A stretch of 64,000 nt of DNA from Reticulitermes lucifugus (Eukaryota; Arthropoda; Insecta; Blattodea; Rhinotermitidae): NCBI GenBank assembly GCA_026260175.1, contig JAKCWW010000892.1:9799-73798 (forward strand), written 5' to 3'. The notes under the pieces were generated by a model, which searched no databases, was not told the origin of the DNA, and worked only from the letters and a program-made list of their open reading frames with translations. Positions 1-12,439 of the stretch are shown one piece after another; within the stretch, counting starts at the first letter, position 1; the number at the start of each line of letters is the position of its first letter. The position numbers were made by a program, and so were the translations under genes.

Positions 1-56
1 CGATCCTAGTAAGCGAGCGGCCGAAGACCCACGCTTTAGACCGCACGGCCACTGGG
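1..56 (-). repeat. tRNA-like SINE head cut by the window edge
   Basis: Read on the minus strand, the segment has a polymerase III A-box-like TGGCCGTGCGG near its start and a tRNA-Leu/Ser-like GTCTAAAGCG. It ends in GGATCG exactly where the first half of a B box would fall, and the window stops there. It may be a SINE head or a tRNA pseudogene, and its first bases abut a LINE fragment. A functional tRNA cannot be judged because most of the molecule lies outside the window. Confidence 0.4.
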
Positions 57-640
57 ATCGGCGTCCTTCAGATTTACCCCACCAAAATCCTGTATGCATT
101 TATCTTCTCCCCCATACTTGCAATATATCCCTGCCATCTTTTTCTTGATTGATCTGATTGATCTGATTGCTCTAATACTAGTAGTTGGTGTAGACCGCAG
201 ATCTTAACGTTCTTAATTATTTAATTTTCTCCAATCTCCTGTTACTTCTCTCCATAGACACATCTTCCTCAGCAGCTTATTCTCGACCACCCTCAGCATA
301 TGTTCTTCCCTTAGTGACAGAGACAAAACTTTGGACCCATTTAAAACAATAGGCAAATTTACTGTTCAGTATACCACGATCTTCATATCCTTAGACAGCA
401 ATTTGGTAGGCGAAACATCCTGGACAGAATGGTAGCAAGCATTCCCTGAATTAATGTGTTCTTACTCTTCTTACATGTACTTTCGAATTGTTAGTGTCGT
501 CCAAATTATTTGAAATTTGTTACCTTTTAGAAAGGTATACTGCATATATGTTTGTTGAGTTTCTGTCCTGCATTCTGTTCACGAGGTGAACGTTCGCTTT
601 GTTTTCTCAATGTTTTCTTCTAGGTCAGTCTCCTTACTAG
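54..640 (-). mobile_element. LINE-A 3' fragment (RTE-like non-LTR retrotransposon)
   Basis: The complement of 54-110 reads W-W-G-K-S-E-G-R-R, a degenerate match to the L-V-G-K-P-E-G-K-R-P block at the C terminus of this LINE class. Further along, 250-400 matches the same region of the LINE-A copy at 27120-27250 (both contain TATGTTCTTCCCTTA), and 560-590 matches 27740-27770 (both contain TGTTCACGAG). The fragment is broken by many frame changes. The clade assignment is from memory of RTE-type tails and is not verified. Confidence 0.6.
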
Positions 641-861
641 AGACGTCTGTGTTTACCTGTAGAGTATGCACGTTCTTGCTCAACAAATTAATTCTTAATA
701 TACAATCCTAATGCGATAAATGATCCAAATCTATTAAATACTTCCATATCTAAGCCACGCAAAGGGGCAGACATGTTCATAGTCAAAAATCAATCATGAC
801 CAAAATAAACTAAGCAATTTTTAAATTTTATGTTATCTTCACCGTGCATTTTTTTTAACAA

Positions 862-970
862 ATCACAAATTATACACCAACGATATGCACTATATTTTTT
901 CACTTTTTTATTATGAAAGAAAAGAAAAAAATATATATATAGTGCATTTCGTTGGTGTGTAATTTGTGAT
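862..970. repeat. Palindromic repeat, family A (tail only)
   Basis: An arm at about 862-895 is complementary to one at about 932-970 with only a few mismatches, around an A/T-rich loop. The right arm contains GTGCATTTCGTTGGTGTG, the family A terminal motif also seen at 45371, 25106 and 52498. No hammerhead-like core lies between the arms. It would fold into a long hairpin and looks like two element tails joined head to head. Confidence 0.75.
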
Positions 971-1109
971 AAGAAATTTTTAATTATGGCCTAACTTTAC
1001 TTTTGAAAGCTGTTTATAATGGTAAACATCCTAGGTACATAGTTTTATGGGCCACACGGAGTTTTCAAAGAAATCGTCTATCATATAAAATTAGGTATAA
1101 ATAACAAGG

Positions 1110-1460
1110 TCATCAACCAGCTAACCAGAAAGTTAATTCCTTGGATATAGCCAAACTTGAGAACATAATAGTTCACACCTAGTAAGAATTAACCTCATTT
1201 TATAGAGCCGGAAGGGTCATTATCGTGCTCATTAGCAAGGTGCTACTAGTCTTCTTGATAAGCCAGAAAAATCTAGTTTTTAACCTCCATCATTATACTT
1301 AATATCCACTTTAATATTATCCTCTTCTCTAAGCCTAGGTCTTCCAAACCGTCTACTTCCTTCAGGATTTCCTACCAAAACCTTGTATGTTCCTCTGTTT
1401 GTTCCCACGTTTGTTACATCTACGCCCATTTGATCTTCCTTTGTCTATTCAGCTTAAGTT
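1110..1460 (-). mobile_element. LINE-A 3' fragment
   Basis: The complement of 1300-1400 translates to an uninterrupted stretch reading L-V-G-N-P-E-G-S-R-R-F-G-R-P-R, then E-D-N-I-K-V-D, the hallmark tail of LINE-A. The lower-coordinate part (1110-1260) carries degenerate 3' untranslated sequence shared with 25310-25420 and 26350-26440. The rest of the element is missing, as expected for 5' truncation. Confidence 0.75.
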
Positions 1461-4400
1461 TATTGGCATTTGCATAGGACAGCATATACATATAATGATT
1501 CTAGTATAAGTGTGACACGTAACTTGAGGATTTCAATATCATTTTCATCCAAAATAGTAATCTAACTGGACGGTATCTCGTTCATAAGACAGGTACATAG
1601 ATACTTCGAGAGGAAAGTCCTGTTTTTCTGTTCCTGATGATCTGGTTGTGCACACAAGTTCATGAAACTATAACAACATGAATAACTTCTATTAAAATCA
1701 AATTACCGTTGCAATATTCAGAATTAGGATATAGTTGTCTTTTCATGTTCCTCATTTTGAAAATAATCTCGTAATATAACTCATTGTAATATAAGGCAGA
1801 CCACTCATTTCCTCATCCACTATGTTTTGTGGACGACAAAACTGTGGCCACAAGCTGGTGGTCATTCCCCCTTCTGTTAGGCATATGTCGGAGAAGCACA
1901 ATACCTTTATTAGGTCCCATCAACTGTATCAGAATGTGCAAAACATCTAACCCACAATTTATTCTTTAAATGATTGACCAGCTGTTGAGTTAAGAAAAGT
2001 GTTTATCAGCATTTAAAGGATCTTTCTTCAAATACGTTAAGAGCCACCATCCTTTACATTCAGATACGATATTATAATTTATTGAATAAGGCAATTGGAC
2101 TATTAAGTAATCATGCGGTGACCGCAATTTACATATTCATTACATTAGCTTGTCCTGTATAGACACAATTATGGGAACGTATACTTTGTAATATAAATAA
2201 ACGAGAAGGCTAAAAATCTTATAATATATTGCTTTATAAACGGAAATACTGGAGAAATTTAAGATACATAACGTAAAAACAGCAATTCGCTAAGATATTC
2301 GCAATATGCGATATGAAATGATTATAGTTCTTTTCCCCATATTATGCTACCCTTATTTTTTTAAAGTAAGGAAATAAATGTTTCGGAAACAAAATTATTC
2401 GAGTATTTTATATATAAGGCAGACGACTACAGTTCAGTAGGCCCTGAAAATGTTAATAAGGGTTGATAAGAAAGTAGCTCACAACAGAAGGTGACTAACA
2501 GGCAGAAAAGGGACAATGGAAAATTTTCACGCATGCAGAAGAGCGCATCTCGTGGCAGGGTGGGAACTTCTGAAAATGTTCGGGAACCAAAGATGCAGGG
2601 CAATATTGTACTCCGTGTCACAATTCTGAAAGCCGTCTTGTCATCAGCCATATAAGCGATTTTAATTATGACTAAATATTGGATGTTCTTTATTTCTACG
2701 ACTTGTGTCACTGCGTCAGCAGCAAAATTTATAAGTTTGAATGGGAAGATAAATTAAAAATGGAAATTTACAAATTTTAAAACAGAGGGTTGTAGCATAT
2801 TTCAAGCAGTACTACGCCAGTATTAACTTTAAGGTCCTGAGAAAGACTACGAAGAAACCTCAATGACGACAGTCGACAGCCTAGTTGAGATTCAAACCTG
2901 GTGTGTACTAATTTAATGGTACCTACTAAATACAAGTCATGAGCTTTGTCAATACCGCAGGCTACTGGGTGACTAAAATATTATGAAAATTCTATAAAAT
3001 TATCCATATAATTACGCCTGTATGCTTGTCCAATGAGAAGTGTTATTAATCTGTGAGAACAAACTGTTTCTGTTGGACAGAGGCAGAACAAATGAATGTC
3101 AGCCACTTGATGTGCGCGCCTGCTCCTTGTGGGCAGCACACCTCACAACATGGGGTATCATACAAAGTGCTGAGGCATGTCTTTGTGTTGCGATGGTGGT
3201 GGTGGTTAACATAATTTTGCATTCTCATTCTTCCTCACCCCACCACAAAAAGTAAAATGAAAAGGCTGGCGCGAGAAGTAGATGAGAAGCTATTACAAAA
3301 TGACTGCTGATCCTAGGGGCATCATCTCAAAGTCTATTGTGCTATTGTTATAAGACTGGTAAATGGGTTTCAATGGAGCTCCACTAGTTGTGAGAACTGA
3401 TCGGTAAAACTGCTCTCTGCGTCAGAAGAGAAGCAATGATGTGCTGGTTCGTCATACCGAATTACTGTAGTATTCTCAAACGATTATGAACTTCAGAGGA
3501 TCTCACTTTAAGAAACGAAAAGCATTTACTAACTAACACTGTGGTAGCATAACCAAAAGGTCAACAACGCGGAATACCGAGGCCCGCCACTGGGTACGAT
3601 CTTCAGCCACGTATATTAATCTACCATCATAATACTCTCTCACTTTAATGTTATTTTTTAAATCTCCTCCTCAGTCTTCCCAGTGATCCTGTTCCAAGGG
3701 GCTTCACGACGTTCAATATTAATTCCTTATTTCCCTCATCCTAGTCACGTGACTAGCCTATCACAGCCGCTGCTTTTCACTGTCGTAACTATACTCAATG
3801 ACATGCCCAAAGCAAGATCTTCCTCTTTACGCGATGTACTGAAATTGTTCAGTTAGGAGCTTCATTATTTTCATGAGAACAAAACTTTCTGAGTTTCTTA
3901 TTTTAAAAAGTGATTATTTTATCAACGTTTTATATAGGGAGAAAACTTGTGAAGATGAAATACATCTTTGAATAAGTCGAATTAAAATTAATGTACTAAG
4001 ATGAATAAAGTTTCAAAATTAAATCCGAATCGAAAACATCCACACAATCTTTTTTTTTCAAGAAGAACAGAAATGACAGTAAAAAATTCTCTACACACTT
4101 ACATTATATTTTTGTAAAATTAATTTATCAATTAATAATTTCGAAAACAACTGCTTATTATATAACCCTCAAATGGAAGCAAACCACTGACAATTTGATC
4201 CAAGTCTGTAGTAAATGAATGCGGAATGATAAGAATAGCACAGAAGTATGTATGAAAGACTATGTTGATCTCTTCAGGTTAGTTGACATCCTTACAGCCT
4301 ATTTCTCTGCAACAGACAGTCAATCAACTTCAGTCTTTCAGCGGTCATCTGAAACATTTCCCGCCCAAATTTCCTTACCTTCTCCTCTTTCCTTTGCTCG

Positions 4401-4639
4401 CACTGCATGTTGGGTTTATCCTAACAAGGTGCGTTTGAAAAAGCTAACAGAAACTACAGAAACCCGTAGTTTTATTACTTTGTCAGAGTAGTGCCAACTG
4501 CAGCTCATTCTGAATCAGATGACTCCATGCCACATCCGTAAACCGTATTTTCCAAGAACAGTTTTCGAACTAAATTAAGTAAACAGTAACGTGAAAACAA
4601 AACTTATAGCCGAAACAAATCAACAGTCAGATTACTAGC
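1461..4639. other. No supportable gene
   Basis: AT-rich sequence with only short chance reading frames. The stretch 3590-3860 faintly resembles antisense LINE sequence (LINE-A-like spacing of ATTAATCTACC and CTTTAATGTTATT) but is too degenerate to call. I see no RNA gene, splice-flanked exon or clear repeat boundary. Confidence 0.5.
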
Positions 4640-4800
4640 TTCAGAAGTGGGAGGCCGGATTTCGATTCCCAGAAGGATACAAGGCCTATTATTTCAGAGG
4701 CAAAGAGTGGAGGAGGTCCTCGCATTGCTAAAGCAGACGAAGCTGAAACCACCACCTAATGCCGAGATTAACAATGCGTTCACGGTCAGTACAACATTAA
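4640..4800 (+). mobile_element. SINE-1 remnant
   Basis: A B-box-like GATTTCGATTCCC sits at about 4658. About 90 bases on, ACCACCACCTAATGCCGAG matches the SINE-1 body motif ACCACCC...CTAGTGCC(GAG)GTTAA of the intact copy at 27265. The A box and the terminal tail are not clear. The order of head then body on the plus strand fits a divergent copy. Confidence 0.5.
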
Positions 4801-6078
4801 GTTTACAATTCTGAACACAAATATATATGTTTTATAGTTCTTTAAAACGTATGTCTGTTTGGCAACAAGTTTGGGATAGTCAACCTTGCCATTTTTCAGC
4901 AAAGACGAAGTGAGTTAGATGATTTTGCTGTGTAGGCAAGTTGCAGCTTTCACAACAAGGACAATTTTCATTACGAAACATGTGACGTGCCCGCGTCTGC
5001 CTGCTCTGAACCACTGAAGATCTGATTAAATCCACCCACTGAACACAAAGGCAGTACTTACAGGCACGCATAACTCTCATTTGTACGCAAGGTTACATCC
5101 TCTTCCTATAAATCAAACTAACATTGAATTATCCTATTATGTCACAAGCATGACAGAGTGGCATTCACTGGAATATGTGCCTGAATTAATGACATTACAT
5201 AATGTCATATTAAATACTAAGATTCCTTATTATTGACCCTTTTAAATTCAGCCGTTACTATGAGTATGCACCGCAACGTTTAACAACGGTAAGCTCTGCA
5301 TTTATATAACCAGTGTATTTATATATAGCGTATGATTCATGCCATAAACAACCAATGTTTCCCTATGCAGTATTCACTCGTAGATTTCGGTTAGTCCCTT
5401 CTGGTGAGGTACGAACTGAATTTTTAAATGTAACTTCGGTTAATATTAGTCATTAAGTACTTGATTATATTAATGAAACAACAAATTTGTTTCAATTTCC
5501 GCGGTCGAAAGATTATTACTTCTGCTTCTTATTCGACAGTTGCTCGGCTCAGCTTCAACGTGGGGAGTGGACAAGCTCTTTTCCTTCACATCTTCAGTCC
5601 CTCCAGACAACTGCTTGAACAGTTCCATAAATGCGGCGATGACGGTTTCGGTGGGCAAGCTTTCCAGTTCGTTGCAAAATAATGATGCTATCATTAGAAG
5701 TCACAGTATATGATCTATTGCAAGAGACGTTAAATAAACCAGAAATACATAAACAAATAAACTTGGTGTTTCCATGAGTGGTCGTTTTCTTAGTAAGATA
5801 TCTTCCTAAATACATGCAGTAGAGTCAAGTAGCTAGTTACTCTTACATGGCAGACGACACGACAATAGGAACCTCAAGCCTCACGTGTTCCTAATGCATA
5901 TTTTGAATTTGGCACTATAATAACAATGAAGATGTCCTGTACTGGGTATTAGCAGTATCAAAGTATCGGTCCTGTAAGTGCGATAATTATGTACAAGAAA
6001 GAAAGGACAGATACAAGCTGATGTTCAAGACCGTAGGAAGTGGCGTTTGGGATGGAAAGGTGGGGTAAAACATTAGTC
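4801..6078. other. No other supportable feature
   Basis: Apart from the exon-like segment at 5536-5690, only short scattered open frames are present. No repeats were recognised against other parts of the window. Confidence 0.45.
5536..5690 (-). CDS. Possible exon-like open segment, unassigned
   Basis: Within a minus-strand open frame (5470-5694) this part reads N-E-L-E-S-L-P-T-E-T-V-I-A-A-F-M-E-L-F-K and continues with an acidic/basic stretch. Its amphipathic, helix-like composition is richer in C/G third positions than its surroundings, loosely recalling helical-repeat proteins. There are no convincing splice sites, and I recognise no family. A chance open frame is quite possible. Confidence 0.2.
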
Positions 6079-6127
6079 GACTATCATCATCAGCATCATC
6101 ATCTTCATCGTCGTCATTATTATCATG
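6079..6127 (+). repeat. Imperfect (ATC)n / (ATT)n microsatellite
   Basis: A run of ATC triplets interrupted by CAG, TTC and CGT grades into ATT triplets. It is a simple trinucleotide repeat with interruptions. Confidence 0.85.
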
Positions 6128-6260
6128 ACCACAACAAAGTCATTCCTCAGACATAATGTCAATAGTTCTCTCATTATACTGTCTGTACGTTGGCTTGTAA
6201 TAAATATGTCCCATCTTAAATTTACTGGTCAGCAATTCGTTGGATTTAGCTCTCAGGAAA

Positions 6261-6261
<1 letters not shown>

Positions 6262-6320
<59 letters not shown>
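6262..6320 (+). repeat. Compound (AC)n(TA)n microsatellite
   Basis: About twenty AC dinucleotides run directly into about ten TA dinucleotides without interruption. The purity suggests recent slippage. Open frames crossing it on both strands are artefacts of the repeat. Confidence 0.98.
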
Positions 6321-9269
6321 AATTCTGACTTCAGTGCCCATCACAAACACGAAGTTATTGTCTCTTGTTGACCCAAGAAGATAGCAAAAAGAAGAAAGAA
6401 GTCTCAACGCAAATACACGCCATTCAGAAGAAGACCCGTCTACCAGCGCAGCCCGCGGCGATTTCTCAAGACAATGTAATTTTGTCTTGACTGACTCGGG
6501 CATCTCGTTAACAATGTAACATGGCAGTAATGAGCATTGTTTCGCCTGTCATTTGCGCATGCGCTCTTTTGTTTAATAAATAACAAAACCATGACAACGA
6601 ATTGATCCATAAACACAACCCAAGAGAGTAAAATATATTATCAAAAGAAAACAAAAGGTATTAAAATAAAAAAGGGACTGAAGGTAAGATACAGACGGAA
6701 TGTTTTTCTTTTGACTGCTAACAACCTCTGTAATATAACTAGTGATAAAAGTCACTAGAATCACAGACAGAGAAACAGACACTGTTATTAAGCTAATTTG
6801 ATGCCACTCAGCAAAGTAACAAATAAAGTTAACACTGCGATATAGACGATGTCTTCAAATTTCCTTAAAGTCTTCAAATAAAGCAGACGTTTAATTGCTA
6901 CTGTAACTGTGGCAGCGAAGCTATGTATAGTTGCTACCAGTTTTAAACAAACTTCTGTTGCGGATGCTTTAAAAATGTAAGAAAATTTCACTCACTGAAA
7001 ATGCAAAATAAAACTTTAAGAAACCAAATTTATTCCAGGTGATAATTATTAACTCTTCCATAAATAATGATTATTTATGTCTCGTGGATAAGACTGTTTT
7101 TAATATAAGTGTCGTCTTTCACCAACGTTTCGTCTTTCTAATTTATAATTCTCTGCCATTCTCCGCCACCTGGCTTCATGTTGTCCATACATATGAGTAT
7201 TCCGTCTATATCCATTCATGATAACATTTTCAGTTATACTAGTTGTGCATGCTGTAGATAGGTACTACGTCTCAAGTATTTAGGTATTATGCTATTTACT
7301 CGTATTTCTCTCAACTAACAATCTATGCATCCAACCAGACAGAAAGTAGCTTTCAATTCGTATTCGGGAAGTCTCTGATTCTTATCTGGGAAAAGACACC
7401 GGTTATCCTCACTGGTTCTTTGTGATTCCTCTCAGTCTGTTCCGAAAGATGTCAGTATCACAAATCAGGCCACGATCGTTTTCCTTCCTCATCGTTTTTA
7501 ACGCGTTATTCACTCATCGCCGTGCCACTGGACGCTATACAGGATGAAGAACTGGCAGCATCAATAATAAAAAGCAAATAAAAAAGAAATACAACAGGAT
7601 AACTGTAAGTTGCAATTTGTACAGCTTCTACCCGTCTTTTTCTGTCAACATATGTTCAGGACTCAAGCAATCAGATATTTGGTGCAAATTGTAACTTGTA
7701 TTTGGGAGGTTCAAATCTTGAACTGGACGTCGACTGTACTGAGCCTTTCCTTCTGTCATACAATTTATACAAGCAAACGCCTGGAAAATACTTCACATTA
7801 GGCCAAATCGCTTCCTTTCACACAATTTATAATTTAATATTCACTAATAGTTAAACAATTAAACTCTACTGGTATACAGTCCGAGTTTGACGTAATCCAT
7901 GTTCCGGGCAATAAAGTGATTATATAGTATTTGATCCAACAAATTGCACAATCAATAACAAATAATCATTTGTCGCTTATGTCACTCCTAAATGTTTTGA
8001 CCTCTAATCGTCAGGGAGGTAAATACAAAGGCATAAAAGTGCAGAAAATTCTGTCAAATATGTGAGTGTGCAGAGTTCAAATATAATAAAATCACTAAAA
8101 ATGTTTAAAACATAAATCAAACAATTTTTTTTTAAATTATAAACAATATTTTATCTTCCATTGCCGACAAACATCTATGTCAACTTTTGTCATCTTCATT
8201 CAAACGGAATAACCATGTGTTGTCTGGTTGGTGTTTATGCCACGGTGGATCACTAAGTACTGTCGGTAAGATACAATCTTCATATTCAACACTTTGGAAA
8301 CTTTTGTAAGCGGTTTGCTCCATGAATTGAATTGTGCAGCCAAGACTGAAGCCACCGGGAAGGTTAAAGTCTATAGAAAATTGTCACTTAGAAGACAAAT
8401 GGTATAGGAAATTAACAGCAATAAGTCATTCAAGAAGATTTTTTATAAGGATGCAAGAGCAGATCCGGATTTGGGTGGGGTCTTGTCCAAAGCTGGGTTT
8501 TGGTGTCTGTGATAAATTTCTATTGTACAATACGAAGTAACAGCACAATTATCGATGGCAACTTGTGCATACTTTGTGAGGAACTGACTGCAGTCTTACC
8601 AGCATTTACTGAAAATTACTGAAAATAATACTAAAAACGCTATTGAGAATATCAAGACTCAAACAGAGTCCAAACAGGTAGCTCCCAAATTCGAAACAAA
8701 AGCGCTACTGACTTTGTATCGCGCTATTTTTTCATTTAACAGTATTTCCTCGCACTACCCTAACAACCTGATCGTAGCGCCAGAGCGCGATAAAGTGGCG
8801 AGTTGAACAAGCAGGCAGGCAGTCAGCCTAGTGATTATTATAAATGAAAGATAGTCGACACGATAGTAAGGTGTATTGTTGTTAATGATGAGTTCGCTAG
8901 GTGTGAAGAGGCGTCAAACAGAAGCAAGATCGACCCCTCCTCTCTCAAGCGAGCGAGCTTAAATCATCCAGAAAAATAATGAAGTTTCACAGTAAAGGTG
9001 CAGGGACTGGATGCTTCCCATTGTGCAACCGAAGAATAGAGAGGCCACATCAAGACACAGAGGAGCTTGAACGTGACGCGGCAAATATGTCCACACTAAT
9101 ATGTTTCTAGCTTTATCAATATATAGATTTTAATACATTTTCGACGTGACTTGCCAATTAATCCATCCTATATTACCTTTGTCAAGATAAAGTAAAGTTT
9201 AAGAGATTTGAGTTTTCACGAAGGTGAAGACTTATTGTGTTCCGGGTGGTAACATCCTGCAGTCTTGTA
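6321..9269. other. No supportable gene
   Basis: AT-rich DNA. The sequence near 7530 (GGACGCTATAC) echoes the 3' part of the SINE-2 copies at 41404 and 45829 but is too short to call. On the minus strand, 7085-7135 contains CGAAACGTTGGTG without a matching stem. Confidence 0.5.
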
Positions 9270-9450
9270 GACGGTCGCCAGCATTTACCCGTGGGCAAAG
9301 TGGCTGGAAAAAAAATCTTACTTTAAGAACGAGTGGAGCTAAACCTCCATTTCCCCATATGCATTCATGGCGTTAATAGGGCCAACTTTACGCAGGTTGA
9401 GATAGAAAGCGACTTTAAATAAACCATTAAATAAATAAATAAATACAAAA
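9270..9450 (+). mobile_element. SINE-1 remnant with AAAT-type tail
   Basis: The segment contains the SINE-1 body order: CCCGTGGGCAAAGTGGCTGG, then TTAAGAACGAGTGGAGCTA, ACCTCCATTTCCCC and TTCATGGCG. It ends in a short (AAAT)n run (9421-9446). The tRNA-like head is not recognisable. The plus-strand orientation follows from the order of these blocks in the copies at 27265 and 38888. Confidence 0.65.
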
Positions 9451-9479
9451 GTTCAAGTATTGTGTCATATCCTTAGTTC

Positions 9480-9812
9480 AACCAAGCCCATACACTCTCA
9501 CTACACTCCTCTAAGGTGTATTTTAACATTACTTCCTTATCTACCTTAGACCTCACAAACGTACGCATTTTTCGCCTCCCCAATACATGCTGTATATTCC
9601 ACCATTCTCGTCATATCTAATTTTATGAGCTTAATAATACTGGGTTACTATGTTACGAATTACGTCACTACAGAATGCTGTCATTTTATTAGTTGCTTTT
9701 CTTATGCGCAAATGTTAGCTTATCTACTGTTTTTAGTAATTTTACATTGATACACAAAGTTTCACACCCATACGAAACAATCGACAAAAGTACAATTAGG
9801 ATCCGCAGCAGG
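9480..9812 (-). mobile_element. Possible LINE fragment (antisense)
   Basis: TTTCACACCCATACGAAACA at 9760-9779 recalls the antisense form of LINE frames around the C-E-T-W motif. No uninterrupted peptide is long enough to confirm it. The segment is followed by a SINE-1 tail. Confidence 0.3.
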
Positions 9813-9865
9813 TGCGGAGAACTTCTTTTCTTCACAACTTCCATACCGGACCTGGTACTGGGAAC

Positions 9866-10033
9866 TATTTCCTCGGGGATAAAAGAGACGGGGCGTGAAG
9901 TTAAGAATGTGATTATTCAAGTCCATCTATTGCCAAAATAAAGCGTGCTTGCAGCTATGTAACTCCTGTCCCCCATATGCCTTCTGTGCGTGGTGCCAAG
10001 CAAGGGTAGGGTCGATTTTACCTTTACCTTGTA
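9866..10033 (+). mobile_element. SINE-1 3' part with TTTACC tail
   Basis: The order TCCTCGGGGATAAA, GTTAAGAATGTG, GCAGCTATGTAACTCCTGTC, CATATGCCTTC, GTGGTGCC and the terminal TTTACCTTTACC match the SINE-1 body and tail. The head is degenerate or lost. The (TTTACC)n end is the same type seen antisense at 56310. Confidence 0.7.
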
Positions 10034-10699
10034 GTCTACTCGTATTATGTAACGGATAAGAAATCATTCCATACAGATTTTCAGAATTATCCTTGGGTTT
10101 TGCAAGGTGAACACAACAGTCGACTAGGGCTCAGTGCTGTCGCTTTCAGTTGCAGCTGAAGAACATTAGTTAGGTTCAGTTATGGGCATGCGCAGTGGCG
10201 AACGTTCATTAAGGGCACCTGTCTTGTTACACTTTGATTAATTTTTCAATTCCGCAGCCCGATGATTAATTATGGAACTCTAAACTCAGCCATCTTTTTA
10301 TATCCCACTTTTCGATTCTCTTCTGTCCATTGACGCGTACTAGGGGAAAAAGGTAAGAAAAGAAAAAGATAATTGTGTTCTGGTAAATCTATTGTTGTGG
10401 CTTTGATTACGATGTTTTCATGTATTTTGTTATCATATTTCTATTCTCAGAAAGTGCTGCGTAGAGGTAGTCTATAATCGGTTTTGGCACTCTTAAGAGG
10501 CATGAACAGTAAAATAAAACAAAACTGTCGAGCAAAAAGAAGAAAGACAAAAGAACACAAACATCTGCAATATAAAATCTATATGTACCGACAGCATACC
10601 GAAGTTTGTGAGATTGTAAACCGAAAATATGTATGACGAAAATTGTCCTTTGGATCGAATTTGAAAATTTAGATGACACATATATGCTTTAAACTTCAA

Positions 10700-10825
10700 A
10701 GCTACTATGATGTGATGCCGTGTTATACGTGTAAATATCGATGTTTCGAAGGTTAGTACTGCATTCGTCTTCAGGAGGAAACAGTCCAAGAAAACACAGC
10801 GCCACAACCCAGAATACTTTAACCT
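10700..10825. repeat. Palindrome family B copy
   Basis: The left end ATGATGTGATGCCGTGTTATAC and the right end ACAGCGCCACAACCCAGAAT are inverted relatives of the family B terminus CGGCGTCATATCCCAGAAG. A hammerhead-like motif on the minus strand lies between them. The arms have diverged, so this is an older copy. It ends near 10825 in unrelated DNA. Confidence 0.65.
10738..10778 (-). ncRNA. Hammerhead-like motif (family B)
   Basis: On the minus strand the core is CTGAAGA (10774 down to 10768), one extra C, then GAATG pairing imperfectly with CCTTC (four of five pairs) around an eight-base loop. GAAACATC follows. Stem I is weak (about two pairs). All the CTGANGA and GAAA core bases of a hammerhead are present. 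The extra base after the core and the short stem I make self-cleavage doubtful. Confidence 0.5.
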
Positions 10826-11490
10826 TCAGAAACACCGCTGTAAGAATCTCAGATCTCGTACAAACGCAAATACATGTAACTGAAATAATAAAAATAAGTA
10901 TTTGGAATTGAAAAATTAAAATTCATGTATTAGTACAGAAAGTGAGTAAATGTTACTTACGACTTTAAAACGTGGATAAACTTTAAGCTTGTGGGAAATT
11001 GTAAATCCATGAAGTGGTTATCTGTCAGAGCAATACAATTAAGAAGGCCCTGCACGTTGACAGCAGTTGTCGGCACAAAACCTCATTAAAAGAAGAGATG
11101 TGAATAAAATGAATTTATATTCAACACAAAGTAGAACGCAATAATGGTAATGAAAGAGAAGAGAGGGCGACTGCACTAAATATGGTCTGCTGTTGATTGT
11201 ACAGTACCAGTTACACGGCACTAACTCAGAGTAATCACGGGAAGGCATAATACAAGTAAACAAAAGGAAATAATATAAGAACACATCCAGATATACATAT
11301 AAGCCTAACACGCGACCCAAAGAAGTGCTCGAGTGCATATTCTTAGGAAGACGGAAAAACGAAGCGGGATGATGTGATTCGGTGATGCAGTAACAAAGAA
11401 AGACCTGACAGTAGGGAATTGGATGAAAAGAGAATGGCTATTGGGATTTGAAAACGTTAGTGAGATTAATAAATTTATATGCACAAAGAC

Positions 11491-11640
11491 ATAGATGACA
11501 GAGACAGACAGAGAGACAGACGGACGGATGGATGGATGGATGGGTGGATGGATTGATTGATAGATAGAAAAAATATAGATGATAGATACATATAGATGAT
11601 TAGATAGATAGATAGATAGGATAGGATAGGATACATACTA
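11491..11640 (+). repeat. Degenerate tetranucleotide array (GACA/GGAT/GATA)
   Basis: Successive blocks of GACA, GGAC, GGAT, GATT, GATA and finally GGATA repeats show a slipped tetranucleotide array that has evolved through related units. Proteins predicted across it are low-complexity artefacts. Confidence 0.92.
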
Positions 11641-12439
11641 TCATAGATCCTAAGTTCCCTAAAGCGCGAATTTTTATTAAGCGACATTTATTTCTTGAAT
11701 ATACGCCTTTGTATGAAAAATGGTAATTAGACAGCTATTCAATGTGTGACATAACGCAAATTTTTGTGTTCAGATTTGGAATCAACATATGACACTTAAT
11801 CTAAAAAGTACGCCTTTTGTGATACCATAAACTTGCTGACCTGTGTAATTTACATGCAGTGACTTTCTGTCACAAGTGTGTTACATATACGGACTGTAAT
11901 GAGCTATAATATCAGTAACTGACTCGCGGAAGCACAGAGGCATGTCGATATGAGACAATTTTATTTCACTTACTTGGGACAGGTGAGAAAATGACAGACA
12001 GGAAGACAGACTCACCCGCTCAAGGTTCCAGTGCCGCGAGCATTCGTAGCAAGATGCAACTGAAACGTATAGTGAAATTAGATCGGCATCTGTTCAGACG
12101 TGATTCACCTGTCTTTCGGATGCTGTGGACATGATAACAGGAAGTTATGTGGTCGAATATGACACCCGTCTTAAAAAAAAATAACACCTGTTGCTTTACA
12201 ATTGCAAAGATAGTTAGAAAACTAAAAAGTAAGGAAATATATTGAAAGAAACGAAGATATTAGGAAGGAGAAATAAACGTACAATGACTAGGAACCGTAG
12301 GAACAGAATCGTTTGAACAGGGCATGAACCCACGACATGTGGGTGTCGAAGCGTAAATTACGAACTTTGATTAAAATCTTACGACACTTCTTTACCAGAA
12401 TCCGTTTGTGTTTGTATCACTCCTTCAGAACGTCACGAA

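Larger units (their letters stand above)
10034..11490. other. No supportable gene around the family B copy
   Basis: Outside 10700-10825 this is AT-rich sequence. Two short minus-strand open frames (10407-10807) overlap the palindrome and its flank and are not credible proteins. Confidence 0.45.

Noticed and set aside
1630-1672. CTGATGA followed 28 bases later by GAAAC
   Set aside because: The intervening bases do not form a stem II.
3590-3860. Possible antisense LINE remnant
   Set aside because: Only short spaced matches to LINE-A; too degenerate.
4970-4985. ACGAAACATGTG, the 3' half of the hammerhead-like motif
   Set aside because: No CTGANGA and no complementary stem upstream.
6246-6503. 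Frames running through the AC/TA microsatellite
   Set aside because: Alternating C-V, H-T or I-Y runs are simple-repeat translations.
7085-7135. Minus-strand GACGAAACGTTGGTG
   Set aside because: Resembles the motif's 3' half, but stem II and the 5' core cannot be formed.
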